A DNA stretch of 64,000 nt from Rhizobium sp. Pop5 (GCF_024721175.1 NZ_CP099398.1:186001-250000); one strand, 5' to 3'; counted from the stretch's first letter, positions 43,207 to 52,898 are shown. The notes: generated by a model from the sequence alone, not told the origin. Numbers and translations are program-made.

Positions 43207-43872
43207 TCAACCTTTCATCGCCGGGAGCGAATAGCGGCGCTCCAATAACCGGAACGAAAGAAGCGACAGGCTTGTGAGGGCGAGGTAGATTGCAGACGCT
43301 GCGAGATAGAAGGGGAGTGGAGCGCGCAGTGAGCCTGCGCCTATATAGGCGACGCGCATGACATCCGTCAGCCCGACGACGGAAATCAGCGATGTATCCT
43401 TTATCAAGGAGATGCAGAGGTTACAGAATGCCGGCAGAGCGATCGGGATCATCTGGGGAATGATGATCAGAAACCAAATCTGCGAGTTCGAAAGCCCGAG
43501 TGCCGCTGCAGCCTCTCGTTGGCCTGGTGCAACCGCGTTGATCGCACCACGGAATATTTCCGCGGCGTACCCACTGAACACGACGGTCAGTGCCGCGACA
43601 CCGGCCGCAAATGCATTAATCTCGATGTAGCCACCGGCAATCGCGCTCAAAAGGGCGGTTCCGCCGAAATACGTTAGGAGGATGATCAGAAGTTCCGGAA
43701 CACCCCGGATGATGCCCGTGTAGGCCCGCATGCACGATGAAACCGACTTGCGGGTCGAGTTGCGGAGAACGGCAATAAGCAAACCTAATAGGGTCCCGAA
43801 AGCGCAGCTCAAGGCAAACACTAAAAGTGTGTTCTTCAATCCAGATAAAAATTGATCTACAAATGCGTACAA
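43207..43872 (-). CDS. ABC amino-acid transporter permease (HisQ/OccQ-like)
   Basis: A 221-residue permease if the TTG at 43870-43872 is used, which has GGAG at seven bases upstream; a GTG at 43902 is an alternative. Helices include LLVFALSCAFGTLLGLLIAV and AGVAALTVVFSGYAAEIFRG. The EAA loop is GAINAVAPGQREAAAALGLS. VAPGQREAAAALGLSNSQIW and SLISVVGLTDVMRVAYIGAG are standard for this group. It is the first gene of the import operon, facing the divergent LysR gene. No ATP-binding subunit gene follows in the operon. Confidence 0.9.
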   Translation of the reverse strand: MYAFVDQFLSGLKNTLLVFALSCAFGTLLGLLIAVLRNSTRKSVSSCMRAYTGIIRGVPELLIILLTYFGGTALLSAIAGGYIEINAFAAGVAALTVVFSGYAAEIFRGAINAVAPGQREAAAALGLSNSQIWFLIIIPQMIPIALPAFCNLCISLIKDTSLISVVGLTDVMRVAYIGAGSLRAPLPFYLAASAIYLALTSLSLLSFRLLERRYSLPAMKG

Positions 43873-44021
43873 TGAAAGTCTCCAATATTCTAGCGAGCGC
43901 ACCGAAATCGGAAAGGTATTCTCCCGACATATACTAAGAGCTTGCCGAGATTTAACCGAGGGTAGATTGGATTTATTAGCTTAACCAGCGCTCTAAGTTT
44001 GGCGTATGTCAAAAATATACT

Positions 44022-44049
44022 TTGACTTGCCGCCGTCAATTTATAAGAT
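44022..44049 (+). promoter_or_regulatory. Possible promoter for the LysR gene in the shared intergenic region
   Basis: TTGACT (44022-44027) and TAAGAT (44044-44049) are 16 bases apart, roughly sigma70-like. The region 43903-44114 also separates the divergent permease gene, so LysR operator sites should lie here. Not confirmed by any symmetric T-N11-A site that I could pick out with confidence. Confidence 0.35.
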
Positions 44050-44114
44050 TCAGGAAGTTTTGATAAGCGCAACTTATGAGGCGCGTCGCTCGACCACGAT
44101 TGAGATTCCCGGCC

Positions 44115-45026
44115 ATGGAAATCACCGACTCCGGAGTGAAGATCCGCCACCTTCAAATATTGCGGGAGGTTATGCGCGCCGGCTCGGAAAGGCTCGCAGC
44201 GCAGATGTTGCGAATAACCCAGCCGGCGGTCAGCCAAAACATCAAGCAGCTAGAGGAGACTGTCGGCTTCGCGCTCTTCCGTCGGGAAAACAACAGGTTG
44301 ATCCCCACCGTCAAGGCATGGGAATTTCTACGCACGATCGACGCGGCGTTTGCCGGACTTGATCGGATCGGACCGTCAATCGACTTCCTGCGGAACAACG
44401 ATACGCGAATGATCGGCATCGCGGCGCCAAGCGCTTTCTCCTTCGCGACCTTGCCGAAAGTGGTCAAAAGGATTCGGGAGAGAAGCCGCTCTTACGCCGT
44501 TCAGGTGAAATCAGGAACTTATGAGCAGATTGCAGATCATGTGTTAAACGGCCGCTCGGATCTTGGCATCTCCCGATTGCCTCTTGATGAGCGCATTCTT
44601 GATTGGGTGCCCGTCGGCTCGGCCACCAACGTATGTCTTTTTCCGGCCAACCATCGATTTGCGGCACAGCAGCTTGTCACTGCCGAAGATCTTGCTAGTG
44701 AGGCGATCATCGATATCGACCCGCAAATTGCCTCTCACCAAATGAGCGTCAATGCCCTTCGATATATGGGAACCGCTCCTGACATCGCCGTGGAATATGA
44801 CGCCAATGGCCATGACATTGGCTATGTCATGGCAGGGATCGGCGTTTCGATTACGAACGAGATCATTGCGAGCGAATATGCTGAATTCGACGTTGCATTC
44901 CGCGAATTTCAGCCAGGGGCAACATATCACTACGTCGTCGTTTGGCAAAAAGATCGAAAGCTGAGTGATAGCCTAAGATTTGCATTGGAAGAGATAGTCG
45001 CGGCTTTGACAGATCGGGCTGCTTGA
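44115..45026 (+). CDS. LysR-family regulator of the divergent import operon
   Basis: A 303-residue LysR protein from the ATG at 44115 (MEITDSGVKIRHLQILREVM). The HTH is AGSERLAAQMLRITQPAVSQ NIKQLEE. The periplasmic-binding-like effector domain runs from MIGIAAPSAFSFATLPKVVK to the C-terminus, with IADHVLNGRSDLGISRLPLD and GYVMAGIGVSITNEII. This type (OccR/NocR-like) usually activates divergent transport genes in response to the imported amino acid or opine. An earlier in-frame start at 44076 is rejected because it precedes the conserved start of the domain. Confidence 0.9.
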   Translation: MEITDSGVKIRHLQILREVMRAGSERLAAQMLRITQPAVSQNIKQLEETVGFALFRRENNRLIPTVKAWEFLRTIDAAFAGLDRIGPSIDFLRNNDTRMIGIAAPSAFSFATLPKVVKRIRERSRSYAVQVKSGTYEQIADHVLNGRSDLGISRLPLDERILDWVPVGSATNVCLFPANHRFAAQQLVTAEDLASEAIIDIDPQIASHQMSVNALRYMGTAPDIAVEYDANGHDIGYVMAGIGVSITNEIIASEYAEFDVAFREFQPGATYHYVVVWQKDRKLSDSLRFALEEIVAALTDRAA

Positions 45027-45245
45027 CGATCGCATCGAGGTATGACCCTCGCACCGGAAAACAGATGTTGCGAGTTCATGCTGAACCGCGAGTTGTGCGC
45101 GTAAGCTTAGAGCGGGATGATTTTAGGTAGACCCGTGAGAAGGATTCCCTATGACGCAAATCAGATTCATCCTTCTGGCCGGTCAGGAGGCTGAGCTGGA
45201 TGGCGAGACCTGTTTCGAATAACCGCGAGAAGTTGTAGAAGCGGT

Positions 45246-45432
45246 GATACAGGAGGGGTGTGGTGCCGGGCGGCGGTGCCGGGCGGCGTCCAAGCGCTTC
45301 CGCATTGGCATCAGCATCGCGATCGATTGGGTGCGGCGCGTGACGCGACGGACAGCGCAGCCCGGCAGGATGAGTAGCCACAAGCCGCGAACGGCGGTGG
45401 CTTACCTAAGCCACCGAGCAGATAGTTGCGCC
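45246..45432 (+). pseudogene. IS630-family transposase remnant
   Basis: GRRCRAASKRFRIGISIAID WVRR resembles the N-terminal HTH of rhizobial IS630 transposases (ASERFGIGISTAIxWVRRFRETG). The following RTAQPGRMSSHKPR corresponds to the ExGxMGGHKPK region. The catalytic DDE part is absent and the ending is divergent, so this is a decayed N-terminal fragment. Confidence 0.5.
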
Positions 45433-45768
45433 ATATCGTAGAAGAACATCGCGACAATCGGAACTGCGTCGGTTGGCAGAAGCGGACCGGTTGTTTGTGC
45501 GATCATTGGTGCCATGTTCTCTTTAAGTGATTCTGCAGTTATCTTAAAATGGCGGATGACACTTCAATTGGACGCAATATCGACTAGAGCAAATCCTGTT
45601 CAATCCGGCTCATATCCAGCAGCCCTGAAGTAGTTTGCGCATTCTGTCGGCGTGAAGCGGAGCATCAATGCGCCTAGGACGTCCCATAGAGCATCGATCT
45701 TTCGTTCCGCGCCCTCCGTGGTTGACTGCGGCCCCTAAACCGGGACCGCGTGCCGGTGGCGACGGAAG

Positions 45769-45963
45769 CTATGAGATCACATGCTCAATGCGCTCGAGGT
45801 GGTGCTGAGGCACGATCTGAAGGGGTTCCTCGGCCGCTGCGATTTCCTCGACCGTAAGTCCGGTGGCGATGGCCAGGTCCTCAAGGCTGTAGCCCTTCGC
45901 AATCCTGGCTTCGCGGCGACGAGCGGCTGCGGAGGTGTTGTCGGCGGTAGCAAATTGATCCAT
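45769..45963 (-). CDS. Small HTH-like protein of unknown function
   Basis: A 64-residue protein from the ATG at 45961-45963, with GGAG eight to eleven bases before it. ARRREARIAKGYSLEDLAIA TGLTVEEIAAAEE has the shape of a small XRE-type helix-turn-helix. The rest is short and acidic. It stands alone among mobile-element debris. The ribosome site and predicted fold support a real gene, but the function is unknown. Confidence 0.6.
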   Translation of the reverse strand: MDQFATADNTSAAARRREARIAKGYSLEDLAIATGLTVEEIAAAEEPLQIVPQHHLERIEHVIS

Positions 45964-46437
45964 TCCAAACTCCAAATCACGTTGATGTAGCGGCTGAGGG
46001 GGATCTGTCCCCGATGGGTTGGCTCCTTCGTGGTGCCGACTCGGTCAGAGGTTAGCCGCAACCTGCCGAGCCGCTTGGTTTCTCTTCGCAGACGACGCTC
46101 TTGCGTGGCTTCCGCCGCGATCTTGTTCTGCGTTCGGATGCCGAGCGCTCCTGCATTAGCGCTGTTGTTCTAGTCCTGCTTTCTATGACAATCAATCCAT
46201 GGGTTTGCTCATAGGCACACGACGAGCCGTACCAACTGCCTGGGAAGAATTGTCCGCTACTGATTAACTGCGGTCGCAGATATGCCTTGCGCGATCTCAT
46301 CGTCGAAGTGAACCATCTCGCCCGAGGCCATGTGCAGCGCGTCCGCGACATCGCCGAAGCGCGCCTCACCATAACGGAGGCCGGAACTTATTGAATCGGC
46401 GCCCGTTCGTAAGGACCGACATTAGGAGGATCTCACC
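45964..46437. other. Gene-free stretch before DUF3606
   Basis: No gene is supported. The open frames on both strands have Arg/Ser-rich, unstructured products. AGGAGG occurs just upstream of the ATG at 46438 and belongs to the next gene. Confidence 0.4.
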
Positions 46438-46614
46438 ATGGCAACCACATCCAAAGCCCCCAGCCAGGATCGTGCTCGCGTCGCAGGTGGTCAGGATCAC
46501 GAGGTGAAGTACGAAGCCCGGAAGGAAGGCATTTCCAAGGAAGCGGTGAAGAAGACCGTGAAGAACGTAGGCAACAGTCGCAAGAAGGTCGAAGCCGAAC
46601 TCGACCGGCACTAA
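46438..46614 (+). CDS. Small DUF3606-like protein
   Basis: A 58-residue basic protein with AGGAGG eight bases before the ATG. MATTSKAPSQDRARVAGGQD HEVKYEARKEGISKEAVKKT VKNVGNSRKKVEAEL is very close to the small DUF3606 family common in rhizobia, often induced by stress. It is rich in Lys and Glu and probably forms one helix pair. The gene is short but the match and ribosome site are good. No obvious partner genes. Confidence 0.8.
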   Translation: MATTSKAPSQDRARVAGGQDHEVKYEARKEGISKEAVKKTVKNVGNSRKKVEAELDRH

Positions 46615-47498
46615 TCCGGGTTGGAGAGTTCAACCGTGAGGGTCCGCAGCCATAAAGTCAGCGGCGGAAACAGCCGCTGAAAGTCTGGCTCCGACGGATC
46701 ATAACGCAGCGGCGGAAGGCGCCTGACTGCAGGAGTTGACGACCCCGCAGGAAGCGTTTCGGAGCAAGGCTATCGAAGCTGCGGGATACAGCGCCGTCGA
46801 GCAAAGCCAAAAGTATTGGGACGCCGGAGCGTTTCTTGCAAACGGGCGGAGCCGCATCGCATGAGGAAGGGGCTGGCGAGCGAACCCAACGAGCTCCAAA
46901 GTCGCGATACGCGACGGCGTCGGCTGACTTTACCTGCAGAACAGAATTCAGAGGCCGACAGACCGTGGGGCACCGCGTGCGGACGCCGGTCCCGACCGGT
47001 CCGTTCAATCGACTTCTAGAAGCTGCCATCCCGTTTTTGGGACCGGCCAGCATCGTCGATCTTCTCGTGCTCACTGCGCTGAATAGGAAGCGCGGTCGGT
47101 ATTAAGCCATTCTCCCGTAACGCCAAAGGCGAGCGGCGGAGCGCCGATCAATCGCCCGAGTCGGGTCTCCAGTGTTTGAAACGATGCTCAGGGAAGCGGT
47201 CGACGTGAACCTCGCTAATCCTGCGGAGTATTCCATTGCCGACATGCCAGTCGATCAGATCCCGAAACAGGCTTAGCGAGTGCCACGTGCATCGTCGTCC
47301 CGATGTGGACTGTAGACTAGCTTCCTGCATAGGGCGATGCGATCCTGAGTTGCGTTCATGTGTCCTCTCCTTCGCGACGGAGAGACCCAAAGCTATGCCG
47401 ACTAGGCGGCCGCTATGGTGCCGGAAACGTTGGCAAAGTCGGTTAATCGGCATAGTTTGCTGGTCAGTATAAACGTGCTTTTGCCGCGCGCGGCAAAA
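46615..47498. other. Mobile-element debris without a clear gene
   Basis: Frames of up to about 140 codons exist on both strands, but none shows a domain, a ribosome site or consistent codon use. The stretch lies between the DUF3606 gene and fragments of IS66 and a serine recombinase. Nothing else is identified. Confidence 0.4.
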
Positions 47499-47555
47499 TG
47501 CAGTTTGAAGCAGCGTCGCGATCGTCGCCCAAGTCCTGCCGCCGCCTTCCGAGCC
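47499..47555 (-). pseudogene. Short IS66 tnpC fragment
   Basis: The minus strand encodes GSEGGGRTWATIATLLQTA, the C-terminal signature of IS66 TnpC (compare GSDGGGRTWATIATLLQTA in the intact gene at 2210-3802). About 57 bases are recognisable. The sequence on either side is unrelated. Confidence 0.75.
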
Positions 47556-47575
47556 GGGTTCATAATGCCGGATTT

Positions 47576-47812
47576 CCGACGTTTGAAGCAAGGGTCACCT
47601 ATCCCTTCCATCCACTGGTTGACCAAACCGTCTTGGTAACCGGCAGCCATGAGCACGAAGGCGTTCACTATCTGCTCATTCTGGCACACGGTGGTTCATT
47701 TCAAATTCCGGCATGGATGTTTGATCCTGCGGCAAGTTCGATCGAGATCGTAGCTGCGCCGCGCCTTTCGGCAACCAAACTCGTTGAACTGCGCGCCAAG
47801 CTTTGTTGCCTG
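47576..47812 (+). pseudogene. DUF5372-like fragment of a recombinase element
   Basis: ARVTYPFHPLVDQTVLVTGS HEHEGVHYLLILAHGGSFQI PAWMFDPAASSIEIVAAPRL matches the small protein encoded next to large serine recombinases in rhizobial mobile elements. It has no start codon at the proper place, and the frame continues into unrelated sequence, so it is a remnant. It precedes the recombinase remnant directly. Confidence 0.6.
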
Positions 47813-47837
47813 ACTATTCCGTTGCGGTCGCTGCGGT

Positions 47838-48913
47838 CGCCGATTGCACATTCAATACTCCGGGAAAGGCGGCAATACGCAGCGATATGTTTGTCGCGGC
47901 ACGTTCGGCGCCATGGCGGTCGGCAACTGTATCGGGTTCGGCGGCATGCGGGTCGATCGGGCCGTGGCGCAGGAGGTGCTCGAGCGATTGCAACCTCTGG
48001 GAATCGAGGCGGCCTTGCGGGCAATGGAGGCGCACACGCAGCGTCATAGCGACAATCAACAGCAACTCGAGAACTTAATCAAGCAAGCACAATACGAGGC
48101 TGCCAGGGCGCGCCGCCAGTATGATGCTGTCGATCCGGGCAATCGGTTGGTCGCCGGCGAACTGGAGCGGCGCTGGAATGAGAAGCTGATCCTATTGCGT
48201 GATCTCGAGGTCCAGTTCGAGATGCTCTCGACCGACCGTAACACGCCTGCTTTATCGGCCGACGACCGTACAAGATTGATGATGCTCGGTAGCGATCTAT
48301 AGTAAGGCATGGCACAGGTCCCGACGCGTCTATCGAGACACGCCAAAAGATCATTCGGCTGCTGATCAAAGAAATCATTGTCGATACCGTTGACGACACA
48401 TTGGCGCTCGTCATTCATTGGCAGGGTGGCGATCACACCCGGATGACGGTGAAGAAAAACAAGATCGGCCAGACCCGCTGGGCAGTTAAGGCTGATGTTG
48501 TCGATCTCGTTCGCAACTTGGCGAGGCAGTTGCCCGATTTGTCGATCGCAGCGATCTTGAATCGATCCGGCAAGCGGACAGGGCATGGCGCCAGCTGGAC
48601 GCGAAGCCACGTCTGCAGTCTTCGCAACATCCACGGCATCTCCGTCTATCGAGAAGGTGAACGGGCCGAACGCGGTGAGAGAACCCTCGACGAGGCCGCC
48701 GACATTCTAAAGGTGAGTCGAGCTACCGCCTACCGGATGGTCAGCAGCGGTGTCCTTCCCGCTCGCCAGTTATGCACCGGAGCGCCGTGGATCATCCAGC
48801 TTTCCGACCTTCAACAACGAAACCGTGCGCCGCGAAGCCGATGCCAGGCGATCCCGGCGTCCGATATCTCAGGATCCGGTTCAAAATCCTCTTTTATAGA
48901 CATCATCAGATGA
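47838..48913 (+). pseudogene. Large serine recombinase remnant (C-terminal parts, frame-broken)
   Basis: The first recognised piece, IQYSGKGGNTQRYVCRG followed by GNCIGFGGMRVDRAVAQEVL, is the zinc-ribbon and coiled-coil region of large serine recombinases. It ends at a TAG-TAA pair near 48299-48304, where homologues continue with Gln codons. The sequence resumes near 48350 with IKEIIVDTVDDTLALVIHWQ GGDHTRM, then LARQLPDLSIAAILNRSGKR and a MerR/excisionase-like HTH (TLDEAADILKVSRATAYRMV). The N-terminal catalytic domain with the active Ser is missing. Not functional. Confidence 0.75.
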
Positions 48914-49532
48914 GGAGTATGTCGCGCCCTCGTCACCTTCAGCAAACAGGCTATTTTTTCTTAACGCCTGGGGCTTGATTGCCCGCTCAACATGTGGAGT
49001 CCACTTCGACGCGGCCGTCTTTCAGGAAGCGCTCGAAGATATCGCGGCGCGATATGGAATAGCGGAGAGCTCCGCGAGTTTTGATTTTCCGGGTAACGCC
49101 CCTTAGCCACGAACAGGCACATGATCCTTGGCGCGATTTGAAGTCCACGTGAATTCCCTTGTCCCCAGCGCAACCGTCGACATTTCTCGCAAATGTCGGG
49201 CATCCGCCACTTTTGTCAGGTTTGTCGTGATTGGAACGTTTTGTTCGCCGGTCTCTCCCTCAAATACACATCAACCTGCCCTCAACCCGCCCATTGATAA
49301 AAGAAAATCATCTTCTTGGCGCGTCGGAGCAGTTGGCATGGTGTTTGCTGATCCCTGGTTACAAGCGGCAGAAAGCAGTCTGCATTATGCCGGTTCATGA
49401 AACGAACGGAACGGAGGCCACCTGACCGTTCGTCATCGGATCCGCGTTCTACCAAGCGGCCATGCATCCGCCGGCGGAAGGGTCAATCCCGATGTCACAG
49501 CTTGCAACCAACTCAAAGAGAAGGAAAATGCA
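48914..49532. other. Gene-free stretch before the phasin gene
   Basis: No gene or repeat is supported. The region just before 49533 contains AGAGAAGGAAAATGCA, which gives the phasin ribosome site (AGAAGGA). The promoter of that gene is presumably in this gap. Confidence 0.4.
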
Positions 49533-49988
49533 ATGACCAAGATTTCCGAAAGATCCTTTGAAACGATCGAAAACCCGGGGTCATCGTCGCTCAAGGTGCC
49601 AGATCAGTTCGCCGCATCTGTTGAAAAGGGGAACAAGAAGGTGACAGAGGCTTTTTTGAAATTTGCGTCCGGCGCTGAAGCGACACAGAAAATGCTGCCT
49701 CCGATCCTCGAAACGACAAGTCTATTCGGCAACGAATTGTGGTGGAAGACGATCGCTGCACTGCAGGCCGACGCCGAGGCCAGCTTCTCACATTTGCAAG
49801 CTTTGCTGGGCGCGAATTCGCCGTCGCAGATCCTCGAACAGCAGTCGACCTTTTTCCGCAAGCGGGTTGAGACAAGTTTGCAGCACGCCAAGGAAGTCCG
49901 GGTGCTCTCAAGCAGGGCGGTGGAGGAAATCTCAAAGCCGGTCAAGGATGCTTTTGACAAGGTGCTGACGGACCTCAAGGCGACGTAA
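49533..49988 (+). CDS. Phasin-family protein
   Basis: A 151-residue helical protein. QFAASVEKGNKKVTEAFLKF, FGNELWWKTIAALQADAEAS FSHLQALLGANSPSQILEQQ and RKRVETSLQHAKEVRVLSSR AVEEISKPVKD fit the phasin pattern, amphipathic helices that coat polyhydroxybutyrate granules and regulate their size. The AGAAGGA motif lies 10-16 bases before the ATG. It is a solitary gene in a debris zone. Rhizobial plasmids often carry extra phasins. Confident family assignment; granule role is family knowledge. Confidence 0.88.
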   Translation: MTKISERSFETIENPGSSSLKVPDQFAASVEKGNKKVTEAFLKFASGAEATQKMLPPILETTSLFGNELWWKTIAALQADAEASFSHLQALLGANSPSQILEQQSTFFRKRVETSLQHAKEVRVLSSRAVEEISKPVKDAFDKVLTDLKAT

Positions 49989-50244
49989 AAGCGGACTCGC
50001 ACTTAAATCGCCTGGACTGATCGGGGGCGGCCTACCTTATTCATGGACGGAAAAGATGGTGACGGGGACCATCAGGTCGGGAGAGAGCTGGAAAGTGTGT
50101 CCTGCGATCTCGATAGCTCCAGCTAACAAGCTCCTGAAAACGGATCGCGGGCGGCCGGCGTGACATATTGGACGGTTTGAACTGGCGAAGAACCCACCAT
50201 CTTGGTATCTAACCGCGTAGGGGGCAGGGGGCAGGGAAGTGGTA

Positions 50245-50544
50245 ATGGATTCACGCAGGGACATAGCCGAGCGGGTCATCGCGCGTTGGAAGGCGCGAGG
50301 AATCCGGATCGATGAAGACCCGGGTTTCATGGAACTGGTCGCTCTTTGGACGGCAGGGTCGATTGCGTCCGGTGAAATGCGCCGCCGGTATTCGGCGCTC
50401 CAGCGCGAGCGGTCGCTGTCCAGGTCAATGCCACTTGATGTGTATCCCTGCGACGAAGGGGCGGAGGTCGATCATCGATCGATTGCGATTCCAGACGACG
50501 AACCAGATGAACGGGGAGGTCTCGGACTGCCGGCGCAAGGGTGA
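50245..50544 (+). CDS. Small conserved-looking protein of unknown function
   Basis: A 99-residue protein from the ATG at 50245. MDSRRDIAERVIARWKARGI RIDEDPGFMELVALWTAGSI reads like a short helical rhizobial protein, followed by RRRYSALQRERSLSRS and an acidic tail. GGGAAG precedes the start. An opposite-strand frame (50327-50743) covers part of it, so only one of the two is likely real. No known family. Confidence 0.45.
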   Translation: MDSRRDIAERVIARWKARGIRIDEDPGFMELVALWTAGSIASGEMRRRYSALQRERSLSRSMPLDVYPCDEGAEVDHRSIAIPDDEPDERGGLGLPAQG

Positions 50545-51173
50545 CTCTTACAAAGGGCTCATCACGCACCATTTCCTGGCGAGCGCGAACTTCACGAAAC
50601 AGCGGGTCGACAAGCGCTGCGTCGCGTTGTGCATATTCTCGGGAAGAGTCCGAAAAATCCTTGCCACGAGCCGCAATGGCTGGCGGCTCAGCAAGGTAGA
50701 AGGTGAGGAGCGGCCGGCGGTACTGAGTCGACATCTTTATCAACTGTGGGCGTGTCGGCTCAGGGCATCTTCAAGCATGGCAAGGCGGTCGCTGCCCGCT
50801 ATACAGGGTGCATCGCTAATGCCGAGCTTGTCGGCACATCTTCAACGCTGAGTCCCTCAGTCTCGTGCGCCCAGCGTCCGACAAGTTATTGTCTTCCATG
50901 GGAGTCCGGCTTGCGCAAATTGCCCCCGATGAAGGTTGGTCCGCCCGGGTCTTCCGCATGGAAAACGCGCGTTGCCTCAAAAACGCCGGTGCGCCATGCA
51001 TAGGTCGTATCGTCGATCATCTGCGGCAAGACCTCCTGGTTTGTCGGACGACCGTACCATTTGGTGACGATGCGGGCGACTTTGGCGACGAGCGCGGTAC
51101 TCATGCGAAGGTTCGAGTGTGCATCGAACATCTCCGGCGCCAAATAGCATCGAGACCTCGTTTGGGCGAAAGG
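50545..51173. other. Stretch without a supported gene
   Basis: Overlapping frames of about 85-140 codons exist on both strands. The minus-strand frame ending at 50327 begins MSTQYRRPLLTFYLAEPPAI and might be a short gene, but it conflicts with the plus-strand gene at 50245. Nothing else is recognised. Confidence 0.35.
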
Positions 51174-51479
51174 TTATTCCTTTGCTGCAAAGCCTAGCTC
51201 AACGCGGCTGACATCTAAGATCGCCCGAAGGACGTCGATGCCGAATTTGAGGCTTTCCACCTCGACATCCAGCGAGATGCCCTCGGTGACTGTGCCTTTT
51301 GCGTTAGCGATTACCACCTCCTCCAGGTCTTCGAACCACTGAGGACTGTTCCCTTTGTGAAGCTTCGATAGTTCCGCAATCGCGACACTAAATGCCGATT
51401 GGACCGCGATTAGAGCGGCGCCGAGCTTTCGTTCGTCTACACCCGAGATGCAAACAATGGGGCTGTTTTTCTCATCCAT
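51174..51479 (-). CDS. Small protein of unknown function
   Basis: A 101-residue protein with AGAGGAA eight bases before the ATG at 51477-51479. It begins MDEKNSPIVCISGVDERKLG AALIAVQSAFSVAIAEL and ends DVLRAILDVSRVELGFAAKE. Coherent hydrophobic periodicity and a good ribosome site favour a real gene. No domain is recognised. It stands alone between debris and the LRR gene. Confidence 0.6.
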   Translation of the reverse strand: MDEKNSPIVCISGVDERKLGAALIAVQSAFSVAIAELSKLHKGNSPQWFEDLEEVVIANAKGTVTEGISLDVEVESLKFGIDVLRAILDVSRVELGFAAKE

Positions 51480-52004
51480 GGGCTGTTCCTCTGCTGGCTC
51501 GCCACGAAACCCTATTTCAACTAATAGGCGACAGAGTCGTCGATCGCCGACGAATGCAAATAGGCCCGTAGGCTGGAGTCTCGGGTAGTTAGATCAACGA
51601 ATACGCGATGCTGGGGGTGGACCATGTGGAAATGGTGGATGCGCTTGAGGCCTGTTGAAATCTGGGTCCAGCTTCCGAACGTTCCAACCGGCGGCAATGC
51701 CTCTAGGCCGTAAGCGTCGCACCTCCTGGTACGCGATAGCGGGTAATCCTTTGTACGAACTGGCTCGCATGCAAGGTCGCCCGAAGGACACAAGTGCCGA
51801 GCCTGGGCTTTCCGGCCATAGTCTTCAGTGAGACGTCTGTTGCTTCCACAACTCAACACATTCCGGCGAGCGGCATAAACCTGCAAACTCATTGTTTTTG
51901 ATCCGCACGCGTCATACCTGGCCTGCACCCCACCGCCATGGCTTCGGCAAAAGGCCTTTTACTCAAAACGCAGGGACCTAGTTTGGCCCGTTTGTCAGGC
52001 AGCA
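51480..52004. other. Stretch without a supported gene, downstream of the LRR gene
   Basis: The minus strand immediately after the LRR stop would be the place for the missing C-terminal (NEL) ligase domain. I looked for such sequence in all frames and saw none. Short frames (51521-51928, minus) are not recognisable. Confidence 0.4.
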
Positions 52005-52898
52005 TCACAAAAAGATCTGCGGAAGGCTCGTCCCGCTTTGCGCGCTCAGGTGCGCCCGCAGTCGATCTGGCAGCGGATTGTTATTCAGGTACACTTTGCA
52101 ATGAGGCGGAAGCTGCGACAGAATGTACGGCAGTGCAGTTCGCCCGTCGCCAAGTCCTCTCAGGTTGTTTCCACGAACGCTAAGCTCCTCCAGCCCCCTC
52201 GGCAGGTTAGGGGGCAGGTGGGTCAGTTCATTACTGTCGGTGCTGAGCCACTTTAGGGTGGCCGGGAGGTCCTCGGGTAGGCTAGTCAGTTCATTGTGAG
52301 GGACTTCGAGCCTCGTGAGCTTTGCAGGAAGGCGCTCGGGCAGGCGAATTATATTATTGAGTTCGGCGCGGAGATCCGTCAATTCGAGGGGGAGATTCTC
52401 CGGCAGGTGCGCGATTTCGTTGCGGGTGACATGAAGCTCCCTGAGCTCAGGCGGCAGGTTATCGGGCAAACTGGTCAGCCGGTTGTGGTTGACGTAGAGA
52501 TACTTTAGTCCGGAAGGAAGCTCGTTCGGCAATCTGGTCAGCCGGTTGCCGTCGACGTAGAGCGTCTCGAGCATGTCCGGAAGAACCTCAGGCAGCGTGG
52601 TCAGCTGGTTGTCGCAGGCAGAGAGCTTTCGCAGACCGGGCGGGAGGTTGTTGGGCAGCCTGCCCAACCGGTTGTCATTGGCGTTGAGCCGCTGGAGGCC
52701 GGCCGGTAAGGTGGGGGGCAGTGCCGTTAGGGACAGCGATGTTAAGTTCAGGGGGGCACGAAAATTGCGGGTTTCCGTCCAGGCCTCGATCCGTGCCATT
52801 GCCTCGTGCCGGTCCTCGTCCTGCTCCTGCTGCCCGTCTTCCGCCCAGGCCAGTAAAATTTCTTTCAGTGCCGCTTCGCCGGACGAGGAGCCAGTCAA
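52005..52898 (-). CDS. Leucine-rich-repeat protein resembling a truncated IpaH/NopM-type effector
   Basis: A 297-residue protein. The N-terminal EAALKEILLAWAEDGQQEQD and MARIEAWTETRNFRAPLNLT resemble the segment before the repeats in bacterial NEL-class effectors. About nine repeats of 20-21 residues follow, with the pattern LxVxxNxLTxLPxxLPxxLxx (for example LYVDGNRLTRLPNELPSGLK). The protein stops at SLPQIFL, where the E3 ubiquitin ligase domain of NopM/IpaH/SspH would begin. It also has no ATG (TTG at 52898, with the open frame continuing upstream to a stop near 52993). Probably a broken effector that has lost both ends. Confidence 0.75.
   Translation of the reverse strand: MTGSSSGEAALKEILLAWAEDGQQEQDEDRHEAMARIEAWTETRNFRAPLNLTSLSLTALPPTLPAGLQRLNANDNRLGRLPNNLPPGLRKLSACDNQLTTLPEVLPDMLETLYVDGNRLTRLPNELPSGLKYLYVNHNRLTSLPDNLPPELRELHVTRNEIAHLPENLPLELTDLRAELNNIIRLPERLPAKLTRLEVPHNELTSLPEDLPATLKWLSTDSNELTHLPPNLPRGLEELSVRGNNLRGLGDGRTALPYILSQLPPHCKVYLNNNPLPDRLRAHLSAQSGTSLPQIFL

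Noticed and set aside
50327..50743. Minus-strand frame beginning MSTQYRRPLLTFYLAEPP
   Set aside because: Conflicts with the plus-strand gene at 50245, and no family could be named; kept only as an alternative.
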